64,000 nucleotides of DNA from Schaalia odontolytica (GTDB lineage: Bacteria; Actinomycetota; Actinomycetes; Actinomycetales; Actinomycetaceae): the NCBI RefSeq assembly GCF_031191545.1, contig NZ_CP133472.1:2391832-2455831 (forward strand). The letters are read 5' to 3'. This document shows positions 52,293-61,032 of the stretch, one piece after another. The notes under the pieces are model-generated. The model did not search any database. It was not told the origin of the DNA and saw only the letters and a program-made list of their open reading frames with translations. A program made the translations under genes and the position numbers. Within the stretch, counting starts at the first letter, position 1, and every line of letters starts with the position of its first letter.

Positions 52293-53737
52293 CAGCCGAC
52301 GGATCCTTCCATCTGCAGTTCAATGAGGCGGTTGAGCTCGAGGGCGTACTCCATCGGCAGCTCCTTGGCGATCGGCTCGACGAAGCCACGCACGATCATC
52401 GCCATGGCCTCGTTCTCGTCCAGGCCTCGGCTCATGAGGTAGAAGAGCTGGTCGGCGCTCACCTTGGTGACGGTGGCCTCGTGCCCCATCTCGACGTCAT
52501 CGGTGCGAACGTCGACGTAGGGGTAGGTGTCGGTACGCGAGATCTTGTCGACCAGCAGAGCGTCGCACAGCACGTTCGACTTGGAATGGCGGGCTCGAGC
52601 ATTGACCTGGACGAGGCCGCGGTAGGACGTGCGTCCGCCGCCGCGCGAGACGGACTTGGACACGATGGACGACGAGGTGTGCGGTGCCATGTGCACCATC
52701 TTCGCGCCGGTGTCCTGCTGTTGTCCGGGGCCGGCAAAACCGATGGACAGAGTTTCGCCGCGAGCGTGCTCCCCCATAAGGAAGCAGGCCGGGTACTTCA
52801 TGGTGATCGCAGCACCCATGTTGCCGTCGACCCATTCCATGGTGCCGCCCTCTTCAACGATCGCACGCTGGGTAACCAGGTTGAGCACGTTGGTCGACCA
52901 GTTCTGAATGGTCGTGTAGCGCACGCGCGCGTCCTTCTTCACGAAGATCTCAATGACGCCGGAGTGCAACGAGTTCTCGTCGTAGATCGGGGCGGTGCAG
53001 CCCTCGACGTAGTGAACGTAGGACCCCTCGTCGGCGATGATGAGCGTACGCTCGAACTGACCCATGGCGGAGGTGTTAATGCGGAAGTACGCCTGAAGCG
53101 GGATCGTCACGTGCACGCCCTTGGGGACGTAGACGAAGGATCCACCGGACCAGGCGGCGGTGTTCAGTGCCGAGAACTTGTTGTCGCCGGCGGGCACGCA
53201 CTTGCCGAAGTACTCCTCGAAGATCTCGGGGTACTCGCGCAGACCGGTATCGGTGTCGGTGAAGATGACGCCCTGGCGCTCCAGGTCCTCCTGGATCTGC
53301 TGGTAGACGACCTCGGATTCATACTGCGCGGCGACGCCGGAGACCAGACGCGCCTTTTCAGCCTCGGGGATGCCCAGACGGTCATAGGTGTCACGGATTT
53401 CCTCTGGGAGGTCTTCCCAGTCGTTGACCTGACGATCCGTGGGGCGCACATAGTACTTGAACGCGTCGAAGTCCACGTGTGACAGGTCGGGTCCCCAAGC
53501 GGGCATCGGCTTGCGCTCAAAAAGCTCGAGCGCCTTCAGGCGACGTTCGCGCATCCACTGCGGTTCGTCCTTAACGTCCGAAATGAAGCGGACGATACTC
53601 TCATTAATGCCGGTGGGGACGTCTTTGGAATAGTCGTCGGAGTCATGCCAACCGTACTCGTAACCGCCGATCGAATCGATGATCTCGTCATCGGTCATAC
53701 GACGGTCCTCAGCGCCCAAGGCGGGTGCCTGCGTCAT
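52292..53737 (-). CDS. sufB: Fe-S cluster assembly protein SufB
   Basis: A 481-aa scaffold protein. The N-terminal signature is GGYEYGWHDSDDYSKD, middle VYVPKGVHVTIPLQAYFRIN and VHYVEGCTAPIYDENSLHS (Cys that may bind the cluster), and the C-terminal end QLFYLMSRGLDENEAMAMIVRGF. It is the first structural gene after sufR and overlaps sufD by one base. No intein is present, unlike in mycobacteria. Confidence 0.96.
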   Translation of the reverse strand: MTQAPALGAEDRRMTDDEIIDSIGGYEYGWHDSDDYSKDVPTGINESIVRFISDVKDEPQWMRERRLKALELFERKPMPAWGPDLSHVDFDAFKYYVRPTDRQVNDWEDLPEEIRDTYDRLGIPEAEKARLVSGVAAQYESEVVYQQIQEDLERQGVIFTDTDTGLREYPEIFEEYFGKCVPAGDNKFSALNTAAWSGGSFVYVPKGVHVTIPLQAYFRINTSAMGQFERTLIIADEGSYVHYVEGCTAPIYDENSLHSGVIEIFVKKDARVRYTTIQNWSTNVLNLVTQRAIVEEGGTMEWVDGNMGAAITMKYPACFLMGEHARGETLSIGFAGPGQQQDTGAKMVHMAPHTSSSIVSKSVSRGGGRTSYRGLVQVNARARHSKSNVLCDALLVDKISRTDTYPYVDVRTDDVEMGHEATVTKVSADQLFYLMSRGLDENEAMAMIVRGFVEPIAKELPMEYALELNRLIELQMEGSVG

Positions 53738-53769
53738 TGTTATATCAACCTCTCGTTCTTAACTGCGTG

Positions 53770-54489
53770 CTACTTGCGTCGCACATTCCGCGCGCCGGGG
53801 CGGACGACGGGCATACCCACGGGAATATGGGTCGTGCACACGTGTCCGCCGCCGGCAAGCGTGGAAAGTCTTTGCACGTGGACGTCGAGGAGTTTGCCAA
53901 AGGCAACGGTCTCGGCATCACACAACTGCGGGAAGTCTCCCGCAACGTTTTGGATCGGGCAGTGGCCCTGGCACAGCTGAACGGCAAGCGTGCCACCCCC
54001 GATGTCACGAACCGTGGCGGCGTATCCGTCCTGTGTGAGCGCGTCAGCGAGGGCCTGCGCGCGCACGCGAGGGTCCGCACCTGCGTCGCGCACGATCGGA
54101 GCGTATCGACGTTCAATCTCACGCGAACGTGCTGCCGCAAAGGATTCAACCGCAGCTTCTCCACCGACCTGTCCGAGATATCCCAGTGCCTTAGAGGCAA
54201 GATCGGAGTAACCGTCAGCCAAGTGAATGTGGGCGCGCTCCGTCGCCACGTAGTGGCGGGCGGGGCGTCCGCGCCCGCGTTTCGACGGGGCACCCGGTTC
54301 GTGCTCGGCGATCTCCTGGGACTCAAGGAGCAAGGTAATGTGGCGTCGAACGGCAGCGGTGGTCAGCCCTAAGACTTTCGCAATCGACGAGGCCGTCACC
54401 GGGCCCTTTTCGACGATGAGATCGAGCACCTGCTGTCGGGTCGTGGCGTCTGATTCTTCTGCCACTTGTCCTCCGCTCCGACGCTTCAC
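53770..54489 (-). CDS. sufR: SufR-type Fe-S-sensing transcriptional regulator
   Basis: A 239-aa DeoR/ArsR-like winged-helix regulator. I chose GTG at 54489 with AAGGAG upstream; GTG at 54465 with GGAGG is also possible. The HTH is TRQQVLDLIVEKGPVTASSIAKVLGLTTAAVRRHI (near 15-49, two segments). The C-terminal half carries CQGHCPIQNVAGDFPQLCDAE, with three Cys as candidate cluster ligands. The family represses suf when its own Fe-S cluster is intact. It is first in the suf operon, with a palindromic operator candidate 40 bp upstream. Confidence 0.92.
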   Translation of the reverse strand: MKRRSGGQVAEESDATTRQQVLDLIVEKGPVTASSIAKVLGLTTAAVRRHITLLLESQEIAEHEPGAPSKRGRGRPARHYVATERAHIHLADGYSDLASKALGYLGQVGGEAAVESFAAARSREIERRYAPIVRDAGADPRVRAQALADALTQDGYAATVRDIGGGTLAVQLCQGHCPIQNVAGDFPQLCDAETVAFGKLLDVHVQRLSTLAGGGHVCTTHIPVGMPVVRPGARNVRRK

Positions 54490-54527
54490 GTTCGCGTCTC
54501 CTTGTGCTTTTCTCTGGAAACGAGTGT

Positions 54528-54551
54528 ACGCCAATTTAGATAAATAGGCGT
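54528..54551 (-). promoter_or_regulatory. palindromic operator candidate upstream of sufR
   Basis: A 24-bp imperfect palindrome, with halves ACGCCTATTTAT and CTAAATTGGCGT on the minus strand. Ten of twelve positions are symmetric (ACGCC-x-ATTTA against TAAAT-x-GGCGT). It is AT-rich at the centre, 38 bp upstream of the chosen sufR start and likely overlaps the -10 (TATCTA). The natural reading is a SufR site for autorepression and control of suf. Confidence 0.65.
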
Positions 54552-54618
54552 TGCGAAAAGCGTGTTGGAGTGTCGGACAGCCCACACGTCGAGGGACTTA
54601 GGGCCTACGCTCTGTTCT

Positions 54619-55263
54619 CTACCGCATCCATGGAGCGTCGGCGGGGCGCAAGCCCTGCCAATCGCGCCCCCGAGCAGCGTGCGCCGCGAGAATACCGATC
54701 ACTGCGGAGGGGCTGTGAAGACGCCCATCTAACACCATGTCGAGGGCCTGGGACAGGGGGACCCACGCGTACTCCATCGTCGCCTCCTCATCTTCGCGTT
54801 CGAAGACGGTACCGGTGGCTTCTAGGTCACGGGCGAGAAAGACGCGCAGGGGCTCGTTAGTGCCGCCGGGAGAGGTCAGGAAATCGACCAGGACCTCCCA
54901 ACGGCTGGCCCTCATATCAGCCTCCTCGGCCAGCTCACGCTCGGCTGCGACCAGAGGGTCTTCGCCGGGAATATCGAGCAGGCCCGCGGGGATCTCCCAC
55001 AGGGTCGCTTGCACTGGATGCCGGTATTGGCGCTCCATCAGGATTTCCTCGCCGCCCGATTCTCCACGCATCGCGACGACGGCGACTGCTCCGGGATGGC
55101 GGGTGTATTGACGGACGACGGGTTCCTGCCCCTTGACGACGACAACACGGTCTTCGACCATGTCGACGATACGCCCGCTCCACACGACCTCGCTGCGCGC
55201 GACTTCGTGGGTGCTCGGCTGATCCGCGATGGTTAGGGCCTGGGTGCTAGACAGGAAATGCAT
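54619..55263 (-). CDS. NUDIX hydrolase (ADP-ribose pyrophosphatase-like)
   Basis: A 214-aa NUDIX enzyme. I chose ATG 55263; GTG at 55272 is in frame. The NUDIX box is GLLDIPGEDPLVAAERELAEEADM (near 96-119, G-x5-E-x7-REUxEE with the usual variation). The core resembles actinobacterial ADP-ribose pyrophosphatase, the homologue next to the tlyA-recN cluster in mycobacteria. Likely substrates are ADP-ribose or oxidised nucleotides. It is separated from steB by a 97-nt hairpin. Confidence 0.88.
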   Translation of the reverse strand: MHFLSSTQALTIADQPSTHEVARSEVVWSGRIVDMVEDRVVVVKGQEPVVRQYTRHPGAVAVVAMRGESGGEEILMERQYRHPVQATLWEIPAGLLDIPGEDPLVAAERELAEEADMRASRWEVLVDFLTSPGGTNEPLRVFLARDLEATGTVFEREDEEATMEYAWVPLSQALDMVLDGRLHSPSAVIGILAAHAARGRDWQGLRPADAPWMR

Positions 55264-55365
55264 GAGTCTCACTCTCGTCGAACTCGTCTGTGTGGATCGA
55301 GTATAGGCCTTCGCGTGGGCGTAGCGCCTGGGTGCCGCACGTGCATCACCCCCTCACAAGAAGCA

Positions 55366-55462
55366 GCCCCGCTCCCCCAATCATGAACTGCGCCCCATTC
55401 CCTGGACTTCAATTTCGATGTCCAAGAAACGGGAGGCAGTTCAATCCATCGGGCAGCGGGGC
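55366..55462 (-). repeat. 97-nt imperfect inverted repeat (long hairpin) between steB and NUDIX genes
   Basis: The ends pair as GCCCCGCT (55366-55373) with AGCGGGGC (55455-55462); inside, TGAACTGC (55384-55391) pairs with GCAGTTCA (55436-55443), and TGGAC (55403-55407) with GTCCA (55420-55424). Most intervening mismatches become G-U pairs if the minus strand is transcribed. It lies 25 bp beyond the steB stop, so it is either a long terminator or a stable RNA or element. Confidence 0.65.
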
Positions 55463-55487
55463 CGCTAGTTGCAGCAGCGGTCGCGAA

Positions 55488-56381
55488 TTACTTGGTCGGC
55501 GGAATCACCGACTGAGCGCCTGTTCCGACACCGTAGGCGCGCGCATTCGGCGACGGTGTGGCCAGGGCAAGAGCCGCATCGACAGCAGCCAACGTCGTAC
55601 CCACCGAGTCAACTGTCGTCACAGCGGTTCCACTGGCGCGCACCTGGCTCACCATCGCGTCGCGCGTTGATGCGTCCCCCACGAGAACGCCCGACGTCGA
55701 ACCGACGGCTTGAGCTAGGCCTACCCACGCGTCGGTGCTCGCGGTCACCGCTGTGGGCGTAGAGCCGGAGGAAGCGCTCGCCTGCGCACGCGGACCCACG
55801 GCGACGATGGTCGTTGCAGTCCCAGAAGGGTCCTCGTCGATCGTCATGATCGGCGTCGATTCGTCCGTCAGGATCTGGCGCAGCAGGTCGGTTTCCGAGC
55901 CGGTCGAGGTGAGAACCTGGGCAATCGAGTATCCGACGACGCCGTCGGCGCTGGCCGTCTTCGCCGCACCGGAGGTGAGGTGAGAGGCAAGCGTGGTCGA
56001 CAGCGTCGTACGGTACTGGCTCATCGATGTGGACTGCCAGTTGTCGCTCAGTGTCACGCGACCAATAACGCTCGCGCCGGCATCGGTGAGGGTCGAGCGG
56101 AGAGCACTGACATCGTCGTCCGATGCGCCGGGTGCCACAACGAGTGCGATCTTCGCCCCCGCGAGGGAACCCGACAGCGTGGACGAAGCGAGAGCTTTCA
56201 GTCCCGCGGCCTCAGCATCGGCCTGGGCGCTGAGCTGAGGATCTGCTCCGACAGAGCTTGACGACGTACTCATGCCAGACTGAATGCGGCTCTGAAGCGG
56301 CCCAGCCCCGAGGACGACGCCGACTGCGAGAGCGATGAAAATCCCGATGATCGAGACGACGTGGTAACGGAAGTTAATCAT
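55488..56381 (-). CDS. SteB/MctB-like membrane protein (copper transporter family)
   Basis: A 297-aa protein with one N-terminal membrane helix (INFRYHVVSIIGIFIALAVGV), a long Ser/Ala-rich coiled or flexible part (35-75) and an extracytoplasmic alpha/beta domain. The family includes mycobacterial MctB (annotated as copper transporter) and corynebacterial SteB, which works with SteA at the division site. The start overlaps the steA stop by 4 bp (ATGA), and that pairing favours the SteB role. The copper role is not supported by any Cys/Met-rich motif. Confidence 0.82.
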   Translation of the reverse strand: MINFRYHVVSIIGIFIALAVGVVLGAGPLQSRIQSGMSTSSSSVGADPQLSAQADAEAAGLKALASSTLSGSLAGAKIALVVAPGASDDDVSALRSTLTDAGASVIGRVTLSDNWQSTSMSQYRTTLSTTLASHLTSGAAKTASADGVVGYSIAQVLTSTGSETDLLRQILTDESTPIMTIDEDPSGTATTIVAVGPRAQASASSGSTPTAVTASTDAWVGLAQAVGSTSGVLVGDASTRDAMVSQVRASGTAVTTVDSVGTTLAAVDAALALATPSPNARAYGVGTGAQSVIPPTK

Positions 56382-57523
56382 TGGGTTCCTCCAGCGGAGT
56401 GCATCAGCGAGACAAAGAAAGAAGTAAGGGGGTGCAGCAGATCGTTACCCCACGGAGTCGACCACAAAGCGACTCCCATCAGCGCGATCGCAACCAGGGC
56501 GAGAAGCACGAGGACCCAGCCACGCGGGCGTGGACGGAAGGTTGCCGCCACCGCCTGCGCACCGATGAGACGCGAGCCGACCGCAAGACGGGAGAAAAAG
56601 GCCGGTGCGACGAGCGCGCGTCCAGCGTCGACAAGCTCGGCTTCACCATAGGAAACGCCCGCCGTCACGACGGCAGTGGTGCCCGAATGTGCCGCGACGA
56701 CGAGAGCCGCGTCGAGAGACGTCCCGGCCATCGCCACCTGCTCATAGACAACACCCATGCGATCAAGGCGCTGTGCACCCGGAGCGAGGCCGTCCCCGCC
56801 AACCCGAACGACGAAAGCGCGGGCGCGCCGGATGGCCTTCTCGCTCATCAGATCCGCGTCGCCCACAACGAGGTCGAGGCCCAGTCGGGCCTTCAGCGCG
56901 ACGTCTGCGCCAGCATCGACGGCGATGACGAAAGGAGCCGCCTCGGACCGCCACCGGGCGAGCGCCTTGAGATCAGCGATGGCGTCGCTCGCTGCCGTCA
57001 CGAGAAGAATCGGCCGTTTACCAAGCCCATCAATCGAAGGCACGCCTTCGCCACGCAGGACGGTTGCCCCGTCCTGCGTCAGGTAGTCCTCGATGGAGCC
57101 CTCGAATCCGGCAAAAAGCGCGCTCGAGTCGGCCACCTCGACGTTCAGATCGTCCTCGGATACGAACCTGCCCGTGGCGATGACGCCACCATCGACAAGG
57201 ACTTTACCGCCCGTAACCGTCACGTCCTGTCCCTCGCGCAGCGACATGATGTCCTGGCCGAGGTCGTCGACGAGGGTAATACCCGCATCGAGAATAAGAC
57301 GGGGACCCAGAGCAGCCACGCGGCCGGTCAACGATGGCTGGGCGTTCAGGACCGCGGCGGGTGCCGCCTCGACCAGCGCAGCTGCACTGTCACGGTCCAA
57401 ATCCGCGACGTTAATGACGGCGATCTCGCCGCGCTCGAGGCGCGTTGCGAGGTGCTTGGGGCGGTCGTCGACGCGCACGCGTCCCGATCGGGCCTTTGAA
57501 TCCTTTGAAAGTTTTTCGCTCAT
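56378..57523 (-). CDS. steA: SteA-like cytokinetic ring protein
   Basis: A 381-aa protein with a thiamin-pyrophosphokinase-like domain (near 190-300: DAGADVALKARLGLDLVVGDADLMSE) preceded by an N-terminal domain with VINVADLDRDSAAALVEA. A C-terminal membrane helix lies near 338-360 (GWVLVLLALVAIALMGVALW). In Corynebacterium SteA localises with SteB at the septum. It overlaps recN and steB by 4 bp each. Enzyme activity is unlikely; the location call rests on family and context. Confidence 0.85.
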   Translation of the reverse strand: MSEKLSKDSKARSGRVRVDDRPKHLATRLERGEIAVINVADLDRDSAAALVEAAPAAVLNAQPSLTGRVAALGPRLILDAGITLVDDLGQDIMSLREGQDVTVTGGKVLVDGGVIATGRFVSEDDLNVEVADSSALFAGFEGSIEDYLTQDGATVLRGEGVPSIDGLGKRPILLVTAASDAIADLKALARWRSEAAPFVIAVDAGADVALKARLGLDLVVGDADLMSEKAIRRARAFVVRVGGDGLAPGAQRLDRMGVVYEQVAMAGTSLDAALVVAAHSGTTAVVTAGVSYGEAELVDAGRALVAPAFFSRLAVGSRLIGAQAVAATFRPRPRGWVLVLLALVAIALMGVALWSTPWGNDLLHPLTSFFVSLMHSAGGTQ

Positions 57524-59196
57524 CCCTGCGATTGTGACACGGCGGAAGCCAAGACTTGCGAAGCGTGGCGGCGCGCCGCAGCCGAGTGCGGATCCCCACC
57601 CATCATTCGAGTCAGTTCAGCTTCGCGTGCATCACCGTGCACTTCGCGCACGGTGGTCGTCCCGTCGTCCTTTTCGATGACGAGGTGCTGGTCCCCAAAC
57701 GCGGCAACCTGGGCAAGGTGAGTCACGACGATAACCTGACGCGATGATGCGAGGCGCTTGAGGCGCGCACCGACCTCGGTCGCGGTCTGCCCGCCGATGC
57801 CGGCGTCGATCTCATCGAAGATGAACGTCGACGAGGCCTCGGTCCGTCCGAGCATCAGCTCGAGGGCTAGCATGACGCGGGAAAGCTCGCCGCCGGAAGC
57901 ACCCTGGCCGAGCGCACGGGCAGGGGCATGGCGATGTGGCTGCAGGCGGAAGACGACGGTTTCGCATCCATTCGAGGTTGGTTTCGTCGGCTCTAACTCG
58001 ATATGCAACGTTGCGTCGGGCATCGACAGCGCATGAAGCTCTTCGTTGACACCCGCAGCCAGTTCGGTTGCGAGGCCTGCGCGCGACTGTGTGACTCGGC
58101 ACCCGCATTCAAGAACGCGTTGCTGAGCCGTGACGAGCTCGCGCTCGACGCTGTCGGGGTCAGAGCCGGGCGAGGAAAGCTCCTCGAAACGAGCACGGGC
58201 TTCTTCTAGCCAGACGAGGAGCCCCTCGATATCTGACGCCCGTCCGCGCAGGGCGTCCTTGATGGCAGCGCGCCGCGCGTGGATGTGCGCGAGCCTCTCC
58301 GGGTCCGCATCGAGACGAGACAGGTACGCCGAGACATCATCGGCGAGTGCTTCCAACTCGAGCACCTGATTGCGGGCACGGCCCACGAACTCAGCCACGG
58401 CCTCGTCAAAGCGGGCAGCATCGTCGAGTTGCGCATAGGCATGACGAGCGGCCTCGACAGCCCCCGCGTAATCGCCTCGATCATCGCCCTTGAGATAGCC
58501 CAGCGACGCACCCACGAGGGCTCGCAGGTCCTCCACGTTCGTCAGGCGCGCGGCCTCGCGCACGAGGTCCTCTTCTTCCCCAATTTCTGGGTTCAGCTCC
58601 TCGATCTGCGCGATAGCTGCACGAAGATCCTCACGTTCTTCCGCTCGTTCGCTTGCGTCGCCGCGCAGCGAATCGAGACGATGCTTCACCTCGACGGCGT
58701 GACGGAATGCCGATCGGTATTCCTCGAGCAATGCAGCATGTGTGGAGCCGCCGAATTGATCCAACGCTCGACGCTGCGCAGCCTCGCCGGTCAGCCGGAT
58801 CTGATCGGACTGCCCGTGAATCGTCACCATCGAGCCCACGATGTCAGCCAAGACGGAAGCAGGAACGGGACGCGAGCCAAGGTGTGCGCGCGAACGGCCG
58901 GCGGCCCGCACGGAGCGGCCGACGATCAACTCATCGCCTTCGACAAGGCCACCAGCTTCCTCGACGCGCGCTGCGATGTCAGGTGTCACGGAAAAAGTGC
59001 CGTCCACCGACAGGCGCTCCGCGCCACTACGAACGAGCGCGGCGTCAGCGCGAGCGCCCAGCAACAGCTGCAAGCTCGAGAGCACCATCGTCTTACCCGC
59101 GCCAGTTTCACCCGTGACAACGATGAGGCCGGATCCGAAATCAACGTGCGCATTAGCGATGACACCGAGATGGGAGATATCGAGAGACTCAATCAC
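57520..59196 (-). CDS. recN: DNA repair protein RecN
   Basis: A 558-aa SMC-like ATPase for double-strand-break repair. I chose GTG at 59196 because it forms a GTGA overlap with the nadK stop and begins VIESLDISHLGVI. Walker A is TGETGAGKTMVL (near 30), the coiled-coil arms occupy about 150-370, the signature is LGQGASGGELSRVMLALEL (near 430) and Walker B FIFDEIDAGIGG (near 460). No LexA box was seen, so it is part of the tlyA-steB operon rather than individually SOS-controlled. Confidence 0.95.
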   Translation of the reverse strand: MIESLDISHLGVIANAHVDFGSGLIVVTGETGAGKTMVLSSLQLLLGARADAALVRSGAERLSVDGTFSVTPDIAARVEEAGGLVEGDELIVGRSVRAAGRSRAHLGSRPVPASVLADIVGSMVTIHGQSDQIRLTGEAAQRRALDQFGGSTHAALLEEYRSAFRHAVEVKHRLDSLRGDASERAEEREDLRAAIAQIEELNPEIGEEEDLVREAARLTNVEDLRALVGASLGYLKGDDRGDYAGAVEAARHAYAQLDDAARFDEAVAEFVGRARNQVLELEALADDVSAYLSRLDADPERLAHIHARRAAIKDALRGRASDIEGLLVWLEEARARFEELSSPGSDPDSVERELVTAQQRVLECGCRVTQSRAGLATELAAGVNEELHALSMPDATLHIELEPTKPTSNGCETVVFRLQPHRHAPARALGQGASGGELSRVMLALELMLGRTEASSTFIFDEIDAGIGGQTATEVGARLKRLASSRQVIVVTHLAQVAAFGDQHLVIEKDDGTTTVREVHGDAREAELTRMMGGDPHSAAARRHASQVLASAVSQSQG

Positions 59197-60023
59197 CGCG
59201 CAGCGTCCCTCCAACCACGCACAGGGAGGTTAAACTTCCGGACGAGACGCGCGGAAAACGGCGTGTCATCGACCCGCACGAGCTGCACGGGGGACGAACC
59301 CACGCGAGCGCGAACCACAGCACCCGCCGGAACCGTCATGCGTCGCAAGCCATCGCACCACATCTCGGGCGCAGTCCACATGTCATCGAGAACGACGATC
59401 TCAACGCATGCGGACGGGCCGACGACGAGAGGACGGGTAAAGAGGCCGTGCGCCGCCAACGGGGCAACGACGATTGCCTCGGTATCTGGCCACACAACCG
59501 GACCACCAGCGGAAAATGAATAGGCTGTGGAGCCGGTCGGCGTAGACAGGATCATGCCGTCTGCCCCGTACGTCGACACTTCCTGCCCATCGACCACAAG
59601 GGCGAAATGGACCGGGTGCGCGACGTCGGTGTGCATGACGACTGCTTCGTTCAGGGCCCAGTCGTCCGCCTTTGAACCATCGGGACGTTCCACCGTGACA
59701 TCGAGCGTCATGCGTCGTTCGACCGAAAAGTCGCTGTCGGCGATCTTGCGCGCAAGATCACCCGTTCCTTTATCGCCCAGCTCCGTCAGGAATCCCATGT
59801 GGCCCGCGTTGATACCGAGCAGCGGGACATTCAGGGCACGCGCGCTCGACGCCGCCGCCAGGAAGGTTCCGTCGCCGCCGATCGACAGCACCATATCGAT
59901 ACGGTCAACAGACGCGTCGTCTACCACCTCAATACCGCGCTCGTTGAGAGCCTGTGTGAGGCTCACGGCACTGGTGACCGCGTTGGGGCGATGACGATGG
60001 CGCACCATCAAGACACGAGTCAT
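59193..60023 (-). CDS. nadK: NAD kinase
   Basis: Phosphorylates NAD to NADP using ATP or polyphosphate. The 276-aa protein has the GGDGTFLAAA motif (near 50), INAGHMGFLTE (near 72), NEAVVMH and the substrate segment STPTGSTAYSFSAGGP (near 160). Coupled to tlyA (ATGA) and recN (GTGA), an order shared with mycobacteria. Confidence 0.96.
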   Translation of the reverse strand: MTRVLMVRHRHRPNAVTSAVSLTQALNERGIEVVDDASVDRIDMVLSIGGDGTFLAAASSARALNVPLLGINAGHMGFLTELGDKGTGDLARKIADSDFSVERRMTLDVTVERPDGSKADDWALNEAVVMHTDVAHPVHFALVVDGQEVSTYGADGMILSTPTGSTAYSFSAGGPVVWPDTEAIVVAPLAAHGLFTRPLVVGPSACVEIVVLDDMWTAPEMWCDGLRRMTVPAGAVVRARVGSSPVQLVRVDDTPFSARLVRKFNLPVRGWRDAAR

Positions 60024-60847
60024 GATCGTTCTCCAGCAGGACCAGCCGCAACGGCCTGACGAATGTAGGCGGTCAGTTGCAACGGGTCGATTGGTTCGGG
60101 GTGGTTGCGCCGCATGTGCACAAAATACTCCACGTTTCCGCTGGGCCCTGGCAGTGGCGATGCGGCGATGGCCACGATATCAAGCCCCAAGTCAATGGCG
60201 CATCGAGCGACCGTCTCCACAGTCTCCACGTGGTGCTCCGGATCGCGAACCACTCCCCCGTGGCCGAGGCGTTCTTTCCCGATCTCGAACTGAGGCTTCA
60301 CCATAAGCAGGAAGTCGGCATCATGCGCCGCCGCAGCAACGAGAGCCGGGAGAACAAGTGTCAACGAAATAAACGACATATCCCCCACGACGAGTTGGGG
60401 GGCGGGGGCAACGGAAGCGGGATCCAGGGTCCGGACGTTAGTGCGATCGCGCACCTCAACGCGCGGATCAGATTGCAGCTTCCAGGCGAGCTGGCCGTAT
60501 CCCACATCGACCGCGACGACGGAAGCCGCACCGCGTCGCAGCAGAACGTCCGTAAATCCTCCCGTCGATGCACCGGCATCCAGAGCGCGGCGCCCTTCGA
60601 TCGGAGGAGCCTTGTCCCCGAGGGCGTCGAGGGCTCCGGCGAGCTTATGCGCGCCACGCGAGACGTATTCCGGATCGTCGGTCTCCTCGACAACGATCGC
60701 CTGGGCAGGATCCATCTGGCGTGCCGGCTTCAAGACGATCTGCCCGTCCAGCTTGACGCGGCCATCCTCGATCATCTGAGCGGCCGCCGAGCGTGACTTC
60801 GCGAGACCGCGGCGCACAAGTTCCGAATCAATGCGACGAAGTCTCAC
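60020..60847 (-). CDS. tlyA: TlyA-family rRNA 2'-O-methyltransferase
   Basis: A 275-aa protein. An N-terminal S4 RNA-binding domain (RRIDSELVRRGLAKSRSAAAQMIEDGRVKLDGQ) is followed by an FtsJ-like Rossmann domain with ALDAGASTGGFTDVLL (SAM site, near 90) and VVGDMSFISL. It modifies 16S and 23S rRNA; loss confers capreomycin resistance in mycobacteria. GTG at 60847 overlaps the preceding small gene by 4 bp. Confidence 0.93.
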   Translation of the reverse strand: MRLRRIDSELVRRGLAKSRSAAAQMIEDGRVKLDGQIVLKPARQMDPAQAIVVEETDDPEYVSRGAHKLAGALDALGDKAPPIEGRRALDAGASTGGFTDVLLRRGAASVVAVDVGYGQLAWKLQSDPRVEVRDRTNVRTLDPASVAPAPQLVVGDMSFISLTLVLPALVAAAAHDADFLLMVKPQFEIGKERLGHGGVVRDPEHHVETVETVARCAIDLGLDIVAIAASPLPGPSGNVEYFVHMRRNHPEPIDPLQLTAYIRQAVAAGPAGERS

Positions 60848-61032
60848 CTGTCACTCCGATCCTCACGGGGGACATCAACATGTCCGCCAGGTACACGCCC
60901 ACCAATCGGTACGTCGGCAGACAGAGCCCGGCGTAGATCAGCCTCGATGGCCCGCAGCGTCGCGATCTGCGCTGACGCTGCGAGCTCGTCGAAACCGACA
61001 AGCCGGGCTTCCGTCTGTTCGCGAAGGGCCAT
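60844..61032 (-). CDS. small protein between TPR/HAD gene and tlyA (62 aa)
   Basis: ATG at 61032 shares one base with the stop of the TPR/HAD gene and overlaps tlyA by 4 bp, so it is likely translated. The sequence is helical in the first half (LVGFDELAASAQIATLRAIEADLRRALS by eye) and rich in Gly and Arg in the second. It occupies the place of mycobacterial Rv1693, a small conserved protein of unknown function. No domain is recognised. Confidence 0.6.
   Translation of the reverse strand: MALREQTEARLVGFDELAASAQIATLRAIEADLRRALSADVPIGGRVPGGHVDVPREDRSDR

Noticed and set aside
52481..53482. 333-aa plus-strand frame opposite sufB, and other long antisense frames such as 15655-16908 and 60831-62429
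   Set aside because: Typical antisense open frames of high-GC DNA; the opposite strand carries well-conserved genes.
57520..59214. SOS control of recN
   Set aside because: No LexA-like box was seen near recN; it is inside an overlapping operon.
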